From Streptomyces shenzhenensis (lineage in GTDB: Bacteria; Actinomycetota; Actinomycetes; Streptomycetales; Streptomycetaceae), in the NCBI RefSeq assembly GCF_003688995.1, contig NZ_PENI01000043.1, positions 1-64,000 of the forward strand: 64,000 nucleotides of DNA, in the 5' to 3' direction. This document shows, one piece after another, positions 53,014 to 62,800 of this stretch (positions are counted from its first letter, which is position 1; each line of letters starts with the position of its first letter). Both the position numbers and the translations under genes were made by a program. The notes beneath the pieces are model-generated. The model saw only the letters and a list, made by a program, of their open reading frames with translations. It was not told the DNA's origin and ran no database searches.

Positions 53014-53379
53014 ATGGCTGTCGAGCCTTCCGTGAGCGTCGGTGGCGTGACGTACCGGGTGACACCGGAGTACCTGGCTGATGCCTCCACCAATACGGCT
53101 ACCACGGCGACGGAGATCGCCGGACAACTGGCTGATCTGAAGCTCTATGTGACCAGCCTTGAGCAGAGCTGGCAGGGTATAGCCCACGCCGAGTTCCAGA
53201 ACTTGATGGCGAAGTACGACATTTACGCCCGCATGCTCAACGACGCCCTGGACGGAATCTCCAAGGGACTTCAGGGCAACTACGTGAACTACAAGGACAC
53301 CGAGCAGCAGAACCTGAACAACCTCACCCAGCTGGGCGAAGACGTTCCGAAGCCCCCGGCCGGCACGAACTTCAACTGA
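53014..53379 (+). CDS. WXG100 family type VII secretion target
   Basis: 121 residues, two helices with the turn SWQG near residue 50 (W-x-G), and a C-terminal NYVNYKDTEQQNL. The Tyr-x-x-x-Glu (YKDTE) matches the YxxxD/E export signal of ESX substrates. ATG 53014. First of four such proteins in the locus; likely forms a heterodimer with the product of 53462 and is exported by EccC. Confidence 0.9.
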   Translation: MAVEPSVSVGGVTYRVTPEYLADASTNTATTATEIAGQLADLKLYVTSLEQSWQGIAHAEFQNLMAKYDIYARMLNDALDGISKGLQGNYVNYKDTEQQNLNNLTQLGEDVPKPPAGTNFN

Positions 53380-53461
53380 TCCGCACGCTGATCCATCCGC
53401 GTATCCAGCCGATTCATCCGCGCGTTCATCCGTAGGACCGGGCGCGTTCGAGGAGCGATTC

Positions 53462-53776
53462 ATGGCCAACATCGACGCCACGCCGATCTACGTAGGCGAA
53501 GGGCTTGAGGCTGCGGGCAGCACCATCAACGCCAGAGCCGGAGAGATCACCACAGAACTCCAGCTACTGAAAAACAAGTTGTCGCCGCTGGTCGACGCGT
53601 GGCGGGAGAGCGAGGCCGCCACCTACTACCAGGACATGCAGAACGAGTGGGACCTGGCGGCCAACGGCCTTTTCGGAGAGGACGGCGTGCTCGGCCGCAT
53701 TGCCCAGGCCATGAACGTCAACTGGAACAACTACAGTGACGCCGAGTGGGCGAACGTTTCCACCTGGCGGCAATGA
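53462..53776 (+). CDS. WXG100 family type VII secretion target
   Basis: 104 residues. Helix-turn-helix with AWRES at the turn (W-x-x; Gly replaced by Glu/Ser) and C-terminal NNYSDAEWANVS, with YSDAE as the YxxxE signal. ATG with GAGGAGCGATTC before it. Lies 82 bases after the first WXG100 gene and 63 before eccD, same strand, likely one operon. Confidence 0.9.
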   Translation: MANIDATPIYVGEGLEAAGSTINARAGEITTELQLLKNKLSPLVDAWRESEAATYYQDMQNEWDLAANGLFGEDGVLGRIAQAMNVNWNNYSDAEWANVSTWRQ

Positions 53777-53839
53777 CGCACCGCATTTCTCACCCCATCT
53801 CTTTGCGCCTCCGCTGTCTGAACACCGAAGGAAACGTCC

Positions 53840-55186
53840 GTGCCCGATGAACGCTGCCGGGTCACCGTGGTCGGCGAACGCAGGCAGGTCGACCTGGCAC
53901 TCCCCGCCCAGGCCCCGATCGCCGAATACGTCCCGCGACTCGCCACCCTATGCGGCCAGCCCGAGTCCGAGGGCATGCCCCCGGTCTGGACACTCGCGCC
54001 GTCGGGAGGTTCCCCGATGGCCCCCGGCGACACGCTGTCGGGGGCAGGCATCGTGGACGGTGCCACCTTGTACCTGCGCGACCAGCGCGCCGCGGAGCTG
54101 AGCGAGCTGACCGTCACCGACCTGGACGAACAGATCGCGAACGCCCGCGAGGACAGCGGCCTGTGGAGCGCCCGCCGGCGTGCCCAGAGCGTTCTCGGTG
54201 CCGGTCTGGTGGTCATGGTGATCTCGGCCGCCTGGCTCGGCGCGCTTCGGATCGCGGGCGTGGCCGTGCTGTTCTTCGTACTGGCCGCGCTGTGCTCGGC
54301 GTTGCTCGCCTGGTACTCTGAGCGCAAGAACTGGCCGCTGCCGCGTCCGGTGCGCCAGCTGCTCGCGCTGGCCGCCTGCCCGCTGCTGGCCTGTGCCGGC
54401 CTGGGTGCGCCGGTCCATGGCCCGGTGGCCACTCCGTTCCTGGTGATGGGCACTGCGGTGATCGGAGCGCTCGCCGGAGTGGTCGCCTTCCCGGCTCCTG
54501 CCACGGTGGTACTCCAGATTCTGACGCTGGTGACCGCGTTGTTGGTGGCGCCGCTGGCCGTGTTGGACGCGAGTCCGACCAGCTCGGCGGCGGCGGTGGC
54601 CCTGGTGCTGTTCGTGCTGACAGGGCTGCTGCCCCGGATCACCAGTCAGATCGCGGTGCTCGTGCCCGACGGTCCGGACACCGGGACCCCCGCCCTGGGC
54701 AGCGAGGAGGTCGCCGCCGTCGTCCGCCGGGGCAATGGGCTGCTCACCTTCCTCAGCATCGTCACCGCGACCGTCCTCACGGCCGCTCTGCTCACCCTGA
54801 CCACCTCGCGGGACGTGTACGCCCTCTCCCTGGTGGCCTGCGTCAGCGTCGGGTTGCTGCTCCAGGCCGGCTCGGTGCGCGTGCTGTCCAGCGTGATCCC
54901 GCTGCTGTCCGCCGGAGTGCTGGGGCTGGTCGCGCTGGCCGTACGGGTGCCCGAGTACCTCTTCGACTCGCGCACCGCGGGAGCGCTGGCCGCGTTCGCG
55001 GCGGGTGCCGTCCTGGTGGCCTGCGGGCTGTTCCTCGCCTTCGGCGCGGCCCTGCGTCCCATCGAGCCGGAGCGGCCCAACTGGCCCGGGGCCGTCGTCA
55101 CCGCTCTCGTCGTCGCCGCCCTGCCGCTGACCGCCGGTGTCTTCGGTCTCTTCGGCTGGCTGGCAGGCCTGGGCGGTGACCTGTGA
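53840..55186 (+). CDS. eccD: Type VII secretion integral membrane protein EccD
   Basis: 448 residues from GTG 53840, with GAAGGAAACGTCC upstream. N-terminal ubiquitin-like (YukD) domain, about 1-85 (CRVTVVGERRQVDLALPAQ... SGAGIVDGATLYLRDQ), a linker, then about 11 hydrophobic segments from 115 to 448. This is the EccD architecture, which forms the membrane pore ring of ESX systems. It sits between WXG100 genes and the AAA fusion, 23 bases upstream of that gene. Confidence 0.9.
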   Translation: MPDERCRVTVVGERRQVDLALPAQAPIAEYVPRLATLCGQPESEGMPPVWTLAPSGGSPMAPGDTLSGAGIVDGATLYLRDQRAAELSELTVTDLDEQIANAREDSGLWSARRRAQSVLGAGLVVMVISAAWLGALRIAGVAVLFFVLAALCSALLAWYSERKNWPLPRPVRQLLALAACPLLACAGLGAPVHGPVATPFLVMGTAVIGALAGVVAFPAPATVVLQILTLVTALLVAPLAVLDASPTSSAAAVALVLFVLTGLLPRITSQIAVLVPDGPDTGTPALGSEEVAAVVRRGNGLLTFLSIVTATVLTAALLTLTTSRDVYALSLVACVSVGLLLQAGSVRVLSSVIPLLSAGVLGLVALAVRVPEYLFDSRTAGALAAFAAGAVLVACGLFLAFGAALRPIEPERPNWPGAVVTALVVAALPLTAGVFGLFGWLAGLGGDL

Positions 55187-55208
55187 CCGAGGGGCGGACC
55201 GGTGGACC

Positions 55209-58001
55209 ATGCGTGAGGTGAAGTCGGTCGCCCAGCGTGTGGCACTGGGCAGTTGGGGCGCGCACCGTTCCATCGGTGCGGCCGTCAGGGACGCCAGGCC
55301 CGGCGGGGTGATCACCGTGCAGGCCGGGACGTACACCGAGGGCCTGGTGCTGGACAAGGACATCGTCCTGGTCGCCAAGGGCACCGTACGGCTGGTCGCG
55401 CCGCGCGGCCCGGCCGTCACCGTGCACGCGGGCCGCGCCGAGCTGCGCGGATTCACCCTCGTCTCACCCGCGCCCCGGGAGGCCGCGGTGCTGCTGCGCG
55501 GCGGTGAACCGGTGCTGCGGGACTGCGAGATCACCGGCGGTCGCGTCGAGGTCGCCGCCGCGGCGGCTCCGTTGCTGAGCGGCTGTTCGGTGCGGCAGGC
55601 CGAGGGCATGGCGGTGCGTCTGACAGGCACGAGCCGTACCACGCTGGAGGCCCTGACGGTCGGCGGCTGCACCGGGGACGGCGTGGTCGTCGAGGACGAG
55701 GCGGCCCTCGAACTGTCCGACGCGCTCGTGGACGGCGTCGCCGGACGCGGCATCGTGGTGACCGCCGGCGCGCACGCGGCTCTGACCCGCTGCGAGATAC
55801 GCGGCAGTGGCGCCGCCGCCGTCCTCGTGGACGGACACGCTTCCGCGGCGCTGCGCGAGTGCCGCCTGTACGAGGCGGGCGGTCAGGGGGTCTGGGTACG
55901 CGGCACGGCGGGCCGCTCCCCGGGCCCGCAGCGTCACCGGCGGTGGGACGTTGGTCCCTCCGGCGAGGACCAGAAGCCGGTGGCGGCCTCCTCCTCGGCC
56001 GATGCCGCGGGCCGCTCCGCCGACCGAGCCCAGGGCGTACGGCTGCGCGACTGTGAGATCTTCCGTACCGGACGCTCCGGTGTACTCGCGGAGGACGCGA
56101 GCGCGATCGTGCTGGACCGCTGCCACGTGCACCGCACCACCGGTGCCGCGGTGCTGGTCACGGGAGAGGCCGTCGCGGAACTGGTCTCGGTCCGGGCCGT
56201 GGACTGCGCGGACACGGCGCTGGTTGTCAGCGCGACCGGGAACGCCACCGCGCGCGACTCCACCTTCGCCCGCACCGGTGCCAACGGGCTGTACGCGACG
56301 GGCGGGGCCGAGGTCTCACTGACCGGATGCACCGTGCGGGGGACCGCCTACACGGCCGTGCATCTGGGCGGCTCGGCGCGGGTGAAGGCACGGGACTGCG
56401 CGATCGGTGGCACTCCCGAGCACGGTGCACGTGTCACCGGACGGGCCGAACTCCTGGCGGAGCGCTGCGAGGTGACCGACGTCGAGCTGACGGGGCTGTG
56501 CGTGGAGGGCGGCGACGCGGCCCTGCGCGACTGCCGGATAGAAGGCGACCGCGACGGCGTACGCCTGATCACCACCCACCGACCCCTGCTGGCGGACTGC
56601 GTCGTCACCTCCATCGGTGAGACCGGTGTCCGGGTCGGCCGGGACACGGGCGCCCGGCTGGAGAACGTGACGATCACCGGTGCCACCACAGGTCTGCTCC
56701 TGGAGGAGGACAGCACCGTCCTCGTGGAGGGCGGAGCGGTACGCGAGTCCCGGGGCAGCGGTGTCGTCGTGTACGCGGGGGCCCGTCCCACGGTCCATGG
56801 CCTCACCGTGGCGTCCGCGGCGAAGAACGCGCTGTACGTCGGGGACGGCGGCGAAGGCCGCTACGACGACTGTCACTTCACCGAGAGCCGTTTCCCCGCC
56901 GTCTACGCCGGTGCCCGCTCCAGGATCGTGCTGCGCCGCTGCGCCGTGGACGGCACCGAGACGGACCTGCTGCGGGACGAGGAGGCCGAGGTATACGCGC
57001 AGGACTGTCATGTCGAGGATGTGGCCGATCCGGTGCTGCCGACCTTGCCGCCCCCGGCGGCGGAGCAGGGGAGTACTCCGGTGCCCGGAGTCCGCAGGGC
57101 GGCGGCCACCAGCGGCACCGCGGGGGAGGGCGAGCAGGACCCCGAGGCTCCCGAGGCGGCCGCGGCGAAGCTGGAGGAACTCCGCGCGCAGCTCGACCGG
57201 CTGGTCGGCCTGGAAGGTGTCAAACACGATGTGGTCACGCTCACGAGGCTGATGCAGATGGTCAAGGCCCGCCAGGACGCCGGGCTCGCGCCGCCGCCGC
57301 TGAGCAGGCACCTGATCTTCGCGGGGAACCCCGGCACCGGCAAGACCACCGTGGCCCGCCTCTACGGCGGCTTTCTCGCGGCGCTCGGTCTGCTCAGCCG
57401 CGGTCACCTGGTCGAGGCCGACCGGGGAGACCTGGTCGGGGAGTACGTCGGGCACACCGCGCCCAAGACGACCGCCGTCTTCCGGCGCGCCCTGGGCGGG
57501 GTGCTCTTCATCGACGAGGCGTACTCCCTCGTGCCCCAGGGCCAGTTCACCGACTTCGGCTCGGAGGCCGTCTCGACGCTGGTGAAACTGATGGAGGACC
57601 ACCGCGACGAGGTGGTCGTCATCGTCGCCGGATACCCGAACGAGATGAACCGGCTGCTGGAGTCCAACGCCGGCCTGGCCTCACGCTTCACCCGCACCCT
57701 GCACTTCGACGACTACACCTCGTCCGAGCTGGTGCGCATCGTCGAGCACCATGCCGACAGCCACCAGTACACCTTCGCGCCGCAGACCACCGCCGCGCTG
57801 CACGACTACTTCGAGATGCTGCCGCGCGGCGAACAGTTCGGCAACGGACGCAGCGCCCGGCAGGTCTTCCAGCGGATGACCGAGAGGCACGCGCAGCGCG
57901 TGGCCGAACTCGGTCTGAGTGCCGTCGATCTCGCGTCGGCCGACGAGGAACTGCTCACCACTCTCCTGCCCGTTGACCTCCCCCCGGAAGAGGTTCTCTG
58001 A
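55209..58001 (+). CDS. Beta-helix repeat protein fused to EccA/CbbX-like AAA ATPase
   Basis: 930 residues from ATG 55209. Residues about 15-620 are right-handed parallel beta-helix repeats (pattern GxVxVxxGARxxLxxCxIxG; for example RDCEITGG, RDCRIEGD), broken by a low-complexity insert near 235-275. A Pro/Glu-rich linker follows. From about 645 there is a complete AAA domain: GLEGVKHDVVTL, Walker A GNPGTGKTTVARLYG (Lys712), Walker B VLFIDEAYSLV (Asp769-Glu770), sensor GYPNEMNRLLESNAGLASRF, C-terminal lid NGRSARQVFQRM. The AAA part is like EccA of ESX systems and CbbX; the N-terminal TPR of EccA is replaced by the beta-helix. Confidence 0.9.
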   Translation: MREVKSVAQRVALGSWGAHRSIGAAVRDARPGGVITVQAGTYTEGLVLDKDIVLVAKGTVRLVAPRGPAVTVHAGRAELRGFTLVSPAPREAAVLLRGGEPVLRDCEITGGRVEVAAAAAPLLSGCSVRQAEGMAVRLTGTSRTTLEALTVGGCTGDGVVVEDEAALELSDALVDGVAGRGIVVTAGAHAALTRCEIRGSGAAAVLVDGHASAALRECRLYEAGGQGVWVRGTAGRSPGPQRHRRWDVGPSGEDQKPVAASSSADAAGRSADRAQGVRLRDCEIFRTGRSGVLAEDASAIVLDRCHVHRTTGAAVLVTGEAVAELVSVRAVDCADTALVVSATGNATARDSTFARTGANGLYATGGAEVSLTGCTVRGTAYTAVHLGGSARVKARDCAIGGTPEHGARVTGRAELLAERCEVTDVELTGLCVEGGDAALRDCRIEGDRDGVRLITTHRPLLADCVVTSIGETGVRVGRDTGARLENVTITGATTGLLLEEDSTVLVEGGAVRESRGSGVVVYAGARPTVHGLTVASAAKNALYVGDGGEGRYDDCHFTESRFPAVYAGARSRIVLRRCAVDGTETDLLRDEEAEVYAQDCHVEDVADPVLPTLPPPAAEQGSTPVPGVRRAAATSGTAGEGEQDPEAPEAAAAKLEELRAQLDRLVGLEGVKHDVVTLTRLMQMVKARQDAGLAPPPLSRHLIFAGNPGTGKTTVARLYGGFLAALGLLSRGHLVEADRGDLVGEYVGHTAPKTTAVFRRALGGVLFIDEAYSLVPQGQFTDFGSEAVSTLVKLMEDHRDEVVVIVAGYPNEMNRLLESNAGLASRFTRTLHFDDYTSSELVRIVEHHADSHQYTFAPQTTAALHDYFEMLPRGEQFGNGRSARQVFQRMTERHAQRVAELGLSAVDLASADEELLTTLLPVDLPPEEVL

Positions 58002-58063
58002 GCAGGACGGAGCGGCAGGACGCCAGAGGACTTCGGACCGGGTGAAAGACAGGTGTCTCCCAG

Positions 58064-58384
58064 ATGGCAGAACCAACCACGCAGGACTGGCTCGCGAACC
58101 TCGCGGCGCTGAAGGAGGCGATCGGCGCTGTGGGGCGGGAGTCGACGGAGATCACGACCGGCATGGCGTCGATCGCCGCCAAGATGAACGACATCGGCCC
58201 CTCATGGAACAGTCCGTCCTACGCCACGTTCGACGACGTCAAGTCGTGGTTCCTGGCCTGCCAGCAAGACCTGGAAGCACTGATGGAGGACATCCTCCGC
58301 CGGATGAACACCACGTACTCGAACTACCACAACGCGGAGGGCACGAACTACAGCAACGTCACCGACGGGCCGTCGGATGGCTGA
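58064..58384 (+). CDS. WXG100 family type VII secretion target
   Basis: 106 residues. SWNSPSYATFDDVKSWF carries a W-N-S turn rather than W-x-G; the C-terminus is SNYHNAEGTNYSNV with YHNAE as the YxxxE signal. Charged helices on both sides of the turn. ATG 58064, 62 bases after the AAA gene, and followed by a bidirectional terminator. Confidence 0.87.
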   Translation: MAEPTTQDWLANLAALKEAIGAVGRESTEITTGMASIAAKMNDIGPSWNSPSYATFDDVKSWFLACQQDLEALMEDILRRMNTTYSNYHNAEGTNYSNVTDGPSDG

Positions 58385-58456
58385 GGGGCGCCGCGGTGCG
58401 CCCGGGACGCCGCACGCCGTCCAGCATGCGGCGTGCCGGCGCGGCACGGCGCACGA

Positions 58457-58488
58457 CCGCCCCGCTCCGCACCTGCGGAACGGGGCGG
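58457..58488. terminator. Bidirectional hairpin between convergent genes
   Basis: CCGCCCCGCTCCGC (58457-58470) and GCGGAACGGGGCGG (58475-58488) pair with one mismatch over a 4-base loop. It lies after the WXG100 gene and before the end of the minus-strand acidic protein. Confidence 0.75.
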
Positions 58489-58502
58489 CGCGGCCCGCCG
58501 GT

Positions 58503-59141
58503 TCAGGCCTTGGGCGGGGGAGCGGGAAAGCGGGATTTACGGTCGGCCTCCGCGTAGACCTGGCCGGAGTGGTTGAGCAGCGCGATGTACTCGCCCAGTT
58601 TCTCGATCGTGGCACCGACTTCGAGCAGTGCGCGCTCCATGGCCGGGTTCATCTCGGCGGCGAACGTCTCGCCGGTCTCGGCGAACGGGTTGTCAACGGA
58701 CTTGCCCTGCTGCGGGTCGTACGACATCGAATTGCTGTTGTCTCCCCCTCTCTCGTACTTGTCCTTGGCGCCCTGTCCGAAGACGGTGTCCTTGACGGCT
58801 GCGACCAGGGCGCGGACCTCCTCGTACTTGTCCACCGCGCCGCGTGCCTCGGTGAGCATCGACTTCTCCGCGGTGCGCAGCGCGCCGAGGTCGACCCTCA
58901 GATCCCCGGAGGGTTCGGTGATCTTCTCCGGCTCCGGTCCGTTCCCGCCCCCCGACAGGTCCTTCGGGTCGATGTTGAAGGAGGGCGGCACGTCCCAGAC
59001 GACCTCTGGATCCGGTACCAGGTAGCTGAGGTCTTTGCCGTTGTCCTCCGACGGATCGGCGGCTCCGTCGCCGTCCTCGTCCACCATCTCCGGCTCGGGA
59101 AGCGGTGTTTCGTCGTACTGCGAGTCGATCGGTCCGGTCAC
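58503..59141 (-). CDS. Acidic ESX-associated protein, hypothetical
   Basis: 212 residues from GTG 59139-59141 with GAAGGAGACACC upstream, which decides the start over 59201. Residues 1-80 are very acidic and Pro-rich (ETPLPEPEMVDEDGDGAADPSED). The C-terminal 130 residues are helical (VDLGALRTAEKSMLTEARGA and MERALLEVGATIEKLGEYIA), much like a WXG100/LXG-type or EspG-like helical protein without the W-x-G turn. On the opposite strand inside the ESX locus; may be a chaperone or a substrate. Confidence 0.75.
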   Translation of the reverse strand: MTGPIDSQYDETPLPEPEMVDEDGDGAADPSEDNGKDLSYLVPDPEVVWDVPPSFNIDPKDLSGGGNGPEPEKITEPSGDLRVDLGALRTAEKSMLTEARGAVDKYEEVRALVAAVKDTVFGQGAKDKYERGGDNSNSMSYDPQQGKSVDNPFAETGETFAAEMNPAMERALLEVGATIEKLGEYIALLNHSGQVYAEADRKSRFPAPPPKA

Positions 59142-59351
59142 GGTGTCTCCTTCGTCTCTCACGCGTCGACTTACCGGCCCGGTGTGCGGGCGACGCGGCA
59201 TGCCGGGCGGCCTGTGGGGCGGGCCCCGAAGAACCGGTGCCAGGTTAACCGCTTATGTGATGACTTATCAGTGTGATTTCCTTCTGGTCCTGTTGAGTGA
59301 ATCACCCCATACCTCCCAGATCATCGGATCGTGACCCGAGGAAGGCGAGCC

Positions 59352-59786
59352 ATGGCTGACAGCGAAGCCGCCAACTACGACATCTCCGTCATCGATGTGT
59401 CCCCGGCCGGCCTGGACGTCACGTCCAAGGCACTGGTCGAACTCTCCAAGTCCGTCGCCGAGCGCATCGGCACCATTCACACCACACTGAACGGGCTGCG
59501 CGTGGCGTGGCAGGGCCAGGCCGCCTCGGATGCCGAGAAGGTGCAGAACGAGTGGGCGCGGGTCATGACCGAGCTGTTCGGCACCGAGGAGGACCCGTCC
59601 CTGGGGGTCCTGCCCACGCTGGCGGACGGAGTCGGCATGGCCTGGGGCAACTTCAGCGTGGCCGAGCAGGGCGTCACCAAGATCTTCACCGAGTTCCTCA
59701 CCAACCTGACCGCGACGGGCAGCGGCGATCCCGAAGAGGTCACCGACACCAACCGGACAGCGGTCACCATGACCTTCCCCTACTGA
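59352..59786 (+). CDS. WXG100 family type VII secretion target
   Basis: 144 residues from ATG 59352, preceded by GAGGAAGGCGAGCC; the ORF start at 59331 is less likely. Turn AWQG (W-x-G) near residue 52; C-terminal WGNFSVAEQGVTKIF, with Phe replacing Tyr in the YxxxE signal (FSVAE), then a 30-residue tail. It is immediately upstream (58 bases) of eccC. Confidence 0.88.
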   Translation: MADSEAANYDISVIDVSPAGLDVTSKALVELSKSVAERIGTIHTTLNGLRVAWQGQAASDAEKVQNEWARVMTELFGTEEDPSLGVLPTLADGVGMAWGNFSVAEQGVTKIFTEFLTNLTATGSGDPEEVTDTNRTAVTMTFPY

Positions 59787-59844
59787 GCACCGCCTTCTCC
59801 CACTCCCCGTGTCCCACACCCCGACAGGCAGCTAGGCAGTCACC

Positions 59845-62800
59845 GTGAGTCGAATCCCGTTCCACCGCCCCGTCCGGATGACGCCCCCACCGGTGCCGGA
59901 GGGCATGACGAAACTGGCCTCACCGCCCCAGCGGCCCCAGCCGCAGGGCGCGGCCGGATGGCTGATGCTGCTCCTGCCGCTGCTGTCCAGCGTGAGCATG
60001 GCCGCGTACATGGTGGCCTACGGCAAGGCATGGATGATCCTGCTGGGGTTCGCCTTCGTCGTGGTGTCCGTGGGCATCACCATCGGCGTGCGGATGCAGC
60101 TGCGGAGCAGTCGGCGCCGCAACCAGTTCCGGCAGCGGGAGCGGTACCTGGAGTACCTGGCCGGTGTACGCAAGCGGGCTCAGCTGAGCAGGGTCGGCCA
60201 GCAGGCCGCCGACGCCTGGCGGCATCCGCACCCCGAGCGGCTGTGGGCGATAGCCACCCAGCGGCGCCGGGTGTGGGAACGCCGCCCCGGTGACACCGAC
60301 TTCCTCCAACTGCGGCTCGGCACCGGCACGGTGCCGCTGGCCGACGCGCTGCGCGTCCCGGAGCAGAGCGATCCGACCATCGAGGTCGACATCCAGTGCC
60401 AGCACGCCGCCGCCGAACTCGTCAAGGCGCACAGCACGGTGGACGGCCAGGCCGCCTGGCTGGACCTGCGGGCGTCCGGCGTGGTCAGTCTGCTGGGGCC
60501 GCGCCCGCGCACCCGTGAACTGGCCCAGACCCTGCTGCTGCAGCTGTCGGTGCTGCACGCCCCCGACGACGTGCGGGTCGCGGTCGTCACCGGCGGCAAC
60601 TCCGCCTGGGACTGGGCGAAGTGGCTGCCGCACGCCCAGGACCCCGACCCGCGGGCACAGAGCCGCGAGCAGGAGGTCGTCCCCCTGCTCGCCGACGACC
60701 TCGCCGGAATCCACGATCAACTGCGGGCCGCCCTCGACGAAGCGGTCGCGGCCCGCGCCGAACGCAACGGCCGTCTCATCGCCCAGCGTGAGAGCGGCCC
60801 GCGCCGCCACCTGGTCGTCTTCCTGGACGACTACGAACCCGGGGCCTCCTGGGCCCGATCCGCACTCCTGGCCGACCTGTTCACCGAGGCGGGACCCGAC
60901 CTGGGGGTCCACGTGGTGTGCCTCGTGGAGGAGGAGGGCTCCGAACCGGGCCGGGTCGACGTACGCGCCCGTACGGACGCACGCGGTGGACTCGTCCTGG
61001 AGGGACGCATGCCGGGCCTGTACGCGGCGATCGAGAGGGGCGCCGCCGACGAGCCGGCGCCCGCCGTCCTGGCGGCCACCGCGCGTGCGCTGGCACCGCT
61101 GAGGCTGTCCGGCGAACGCGAACAGGTCCTCGCCGAGGACGTCTCCCTCTCGGGGATGCTCGGCTTCGCGGACATGGCGGCCTTCGACCCGGCCGCCGGG
61201 CGGCGCAGCCCCGACGCGAAGGACCTTCTCAGCGTCCCCATCGGGGTGACCGGCACCGGCGAACCGCTGCACCTCGACCTCAAGGAGTCGGCGCAGGGCG
61301 GCATCGGCCCGCACGGGCTGGTCGTCGGCGCCACCGGATCCGGCAAGAGCGAGCTGCTGCGCACCCTCGTCACCGGTATGGCCATGGTGCACGCGCCGGA
61401 ACACCTGGCCTTCGTCCTCGTCGACTTCAAGGGCGGCGCCACTTTCGCGGGCGTCACCGAACTGCCGCACGTGTCCGGCCTGATCACCAACCTCGCCGAC
61501 GACCTCGCACTGGTGGACCGGATGCGCAAGGCCCTGCAGGGCGAACAGCAGCGCCGGCAGCGCATGCTGCGGGAGGCCGGGAACGTCGACTCCGTGCGCG
61601 AGTACCAGCTCCGTCAGGCCGCCGGCGGCACTGACGTCAACGGCAGACCGCTCGACCCCCTGCCCTACCTGTTCGTCATCGTCGACGAGTTCGGCGAACT
61701 TCTCTCCCAACGGCCGGACTTCATCGAACTGTTCGTCCAGATCGGCCGGGTCGGGCGCTCGCTCGGCATGCACCTGCTGCTGGCCACCCAGCGCCTTGAG
61801 GAAGGCAGGCTGCGCGGCCTGGAGTCCCATCTGTCCTACCGGATCTGCCTGCGGACCTTCAGCGCCGCCGAGTCCCGTGCCGTCCTCGGCACCCCCGACG
61901 CCTACGCGCTGCCCGCCATCCCGGGCTCCGCCTATCTGAAGGTCGACGAGTCGATCTACGAGCGCTTCCGCGTCGCGCACGTGTCGGCGCCCTACCGCGA
62001 ACAGGACTCCGACGCCGCTGCCGTGGCCGCCGAACCGGTTCCCTTCGCCGTGCACGGAGACCTCGCCCCGCTCGCACCCCAGGGGGAGAACGAGGCGACC
62101 CGCCGGGAGTGGACCCCGGACGGGGGCGCGACCGAGCTGCAGATCGCGGTCGAGCGACTCGTGAACAAGGACATCCCGGGCCACCAGGTGTGGCTGCCCC
62201 CGCTGCCCGCGCACTTCGCCCTCAGCTCGCTGCTCGGCGAGCCGGAGGTCGACCCGGAGCTGGGCCTGCGCTGCTCCCTGTGGCCCTACACGGGCCGGCT
62301 GGTGTTCCCGATCGGCGTGATCGACGTGCCCTCGCGCCAGGAACAGATCCCCCTCACGGCGGATCTGACGGGACGCCAAGGGCATATCGCGCTGGTGGGC
62401 GCCCCGCAGAGCGGCAAGTCGACCTTCCTGCGCACCGCGATGCTCAGCGCCATGCTCACCCACACCCCCGAAGAACTGCAGTTCTACGCCATCGACATGG
62501 GTGGCGGCTCGCTGCACGGACTGAGCGACGCACCCCATGTCGCCGGCATCGCGGGCCGCCGCGACGAGGAGCGGGTGCGCAGGGTGCTGGCCGAGGTCAG
62601 CAGCCTGGTCACCGCACGCGAGCGGATGTTCCGCGACCTGCGCATCCAGTCGGCGGCCGAACTGCGCACCCGCCGCGCCGAGGGCCACCTGCCCGAGGGC
62701 GTGCGGGCCGCGGACATCGTGCTGGTCGTCGACAACTGGGCCGCCCTGCACACCTCCGACGACAACGCCGTCACCACCCTCACCGACATCGCCGTCCGCG

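Noticed and set aside
53948..55753. 601-residue minus-strand frame
   Set aside because: Antisense to eccD; low-complexity Arg/Gly/His shadow.
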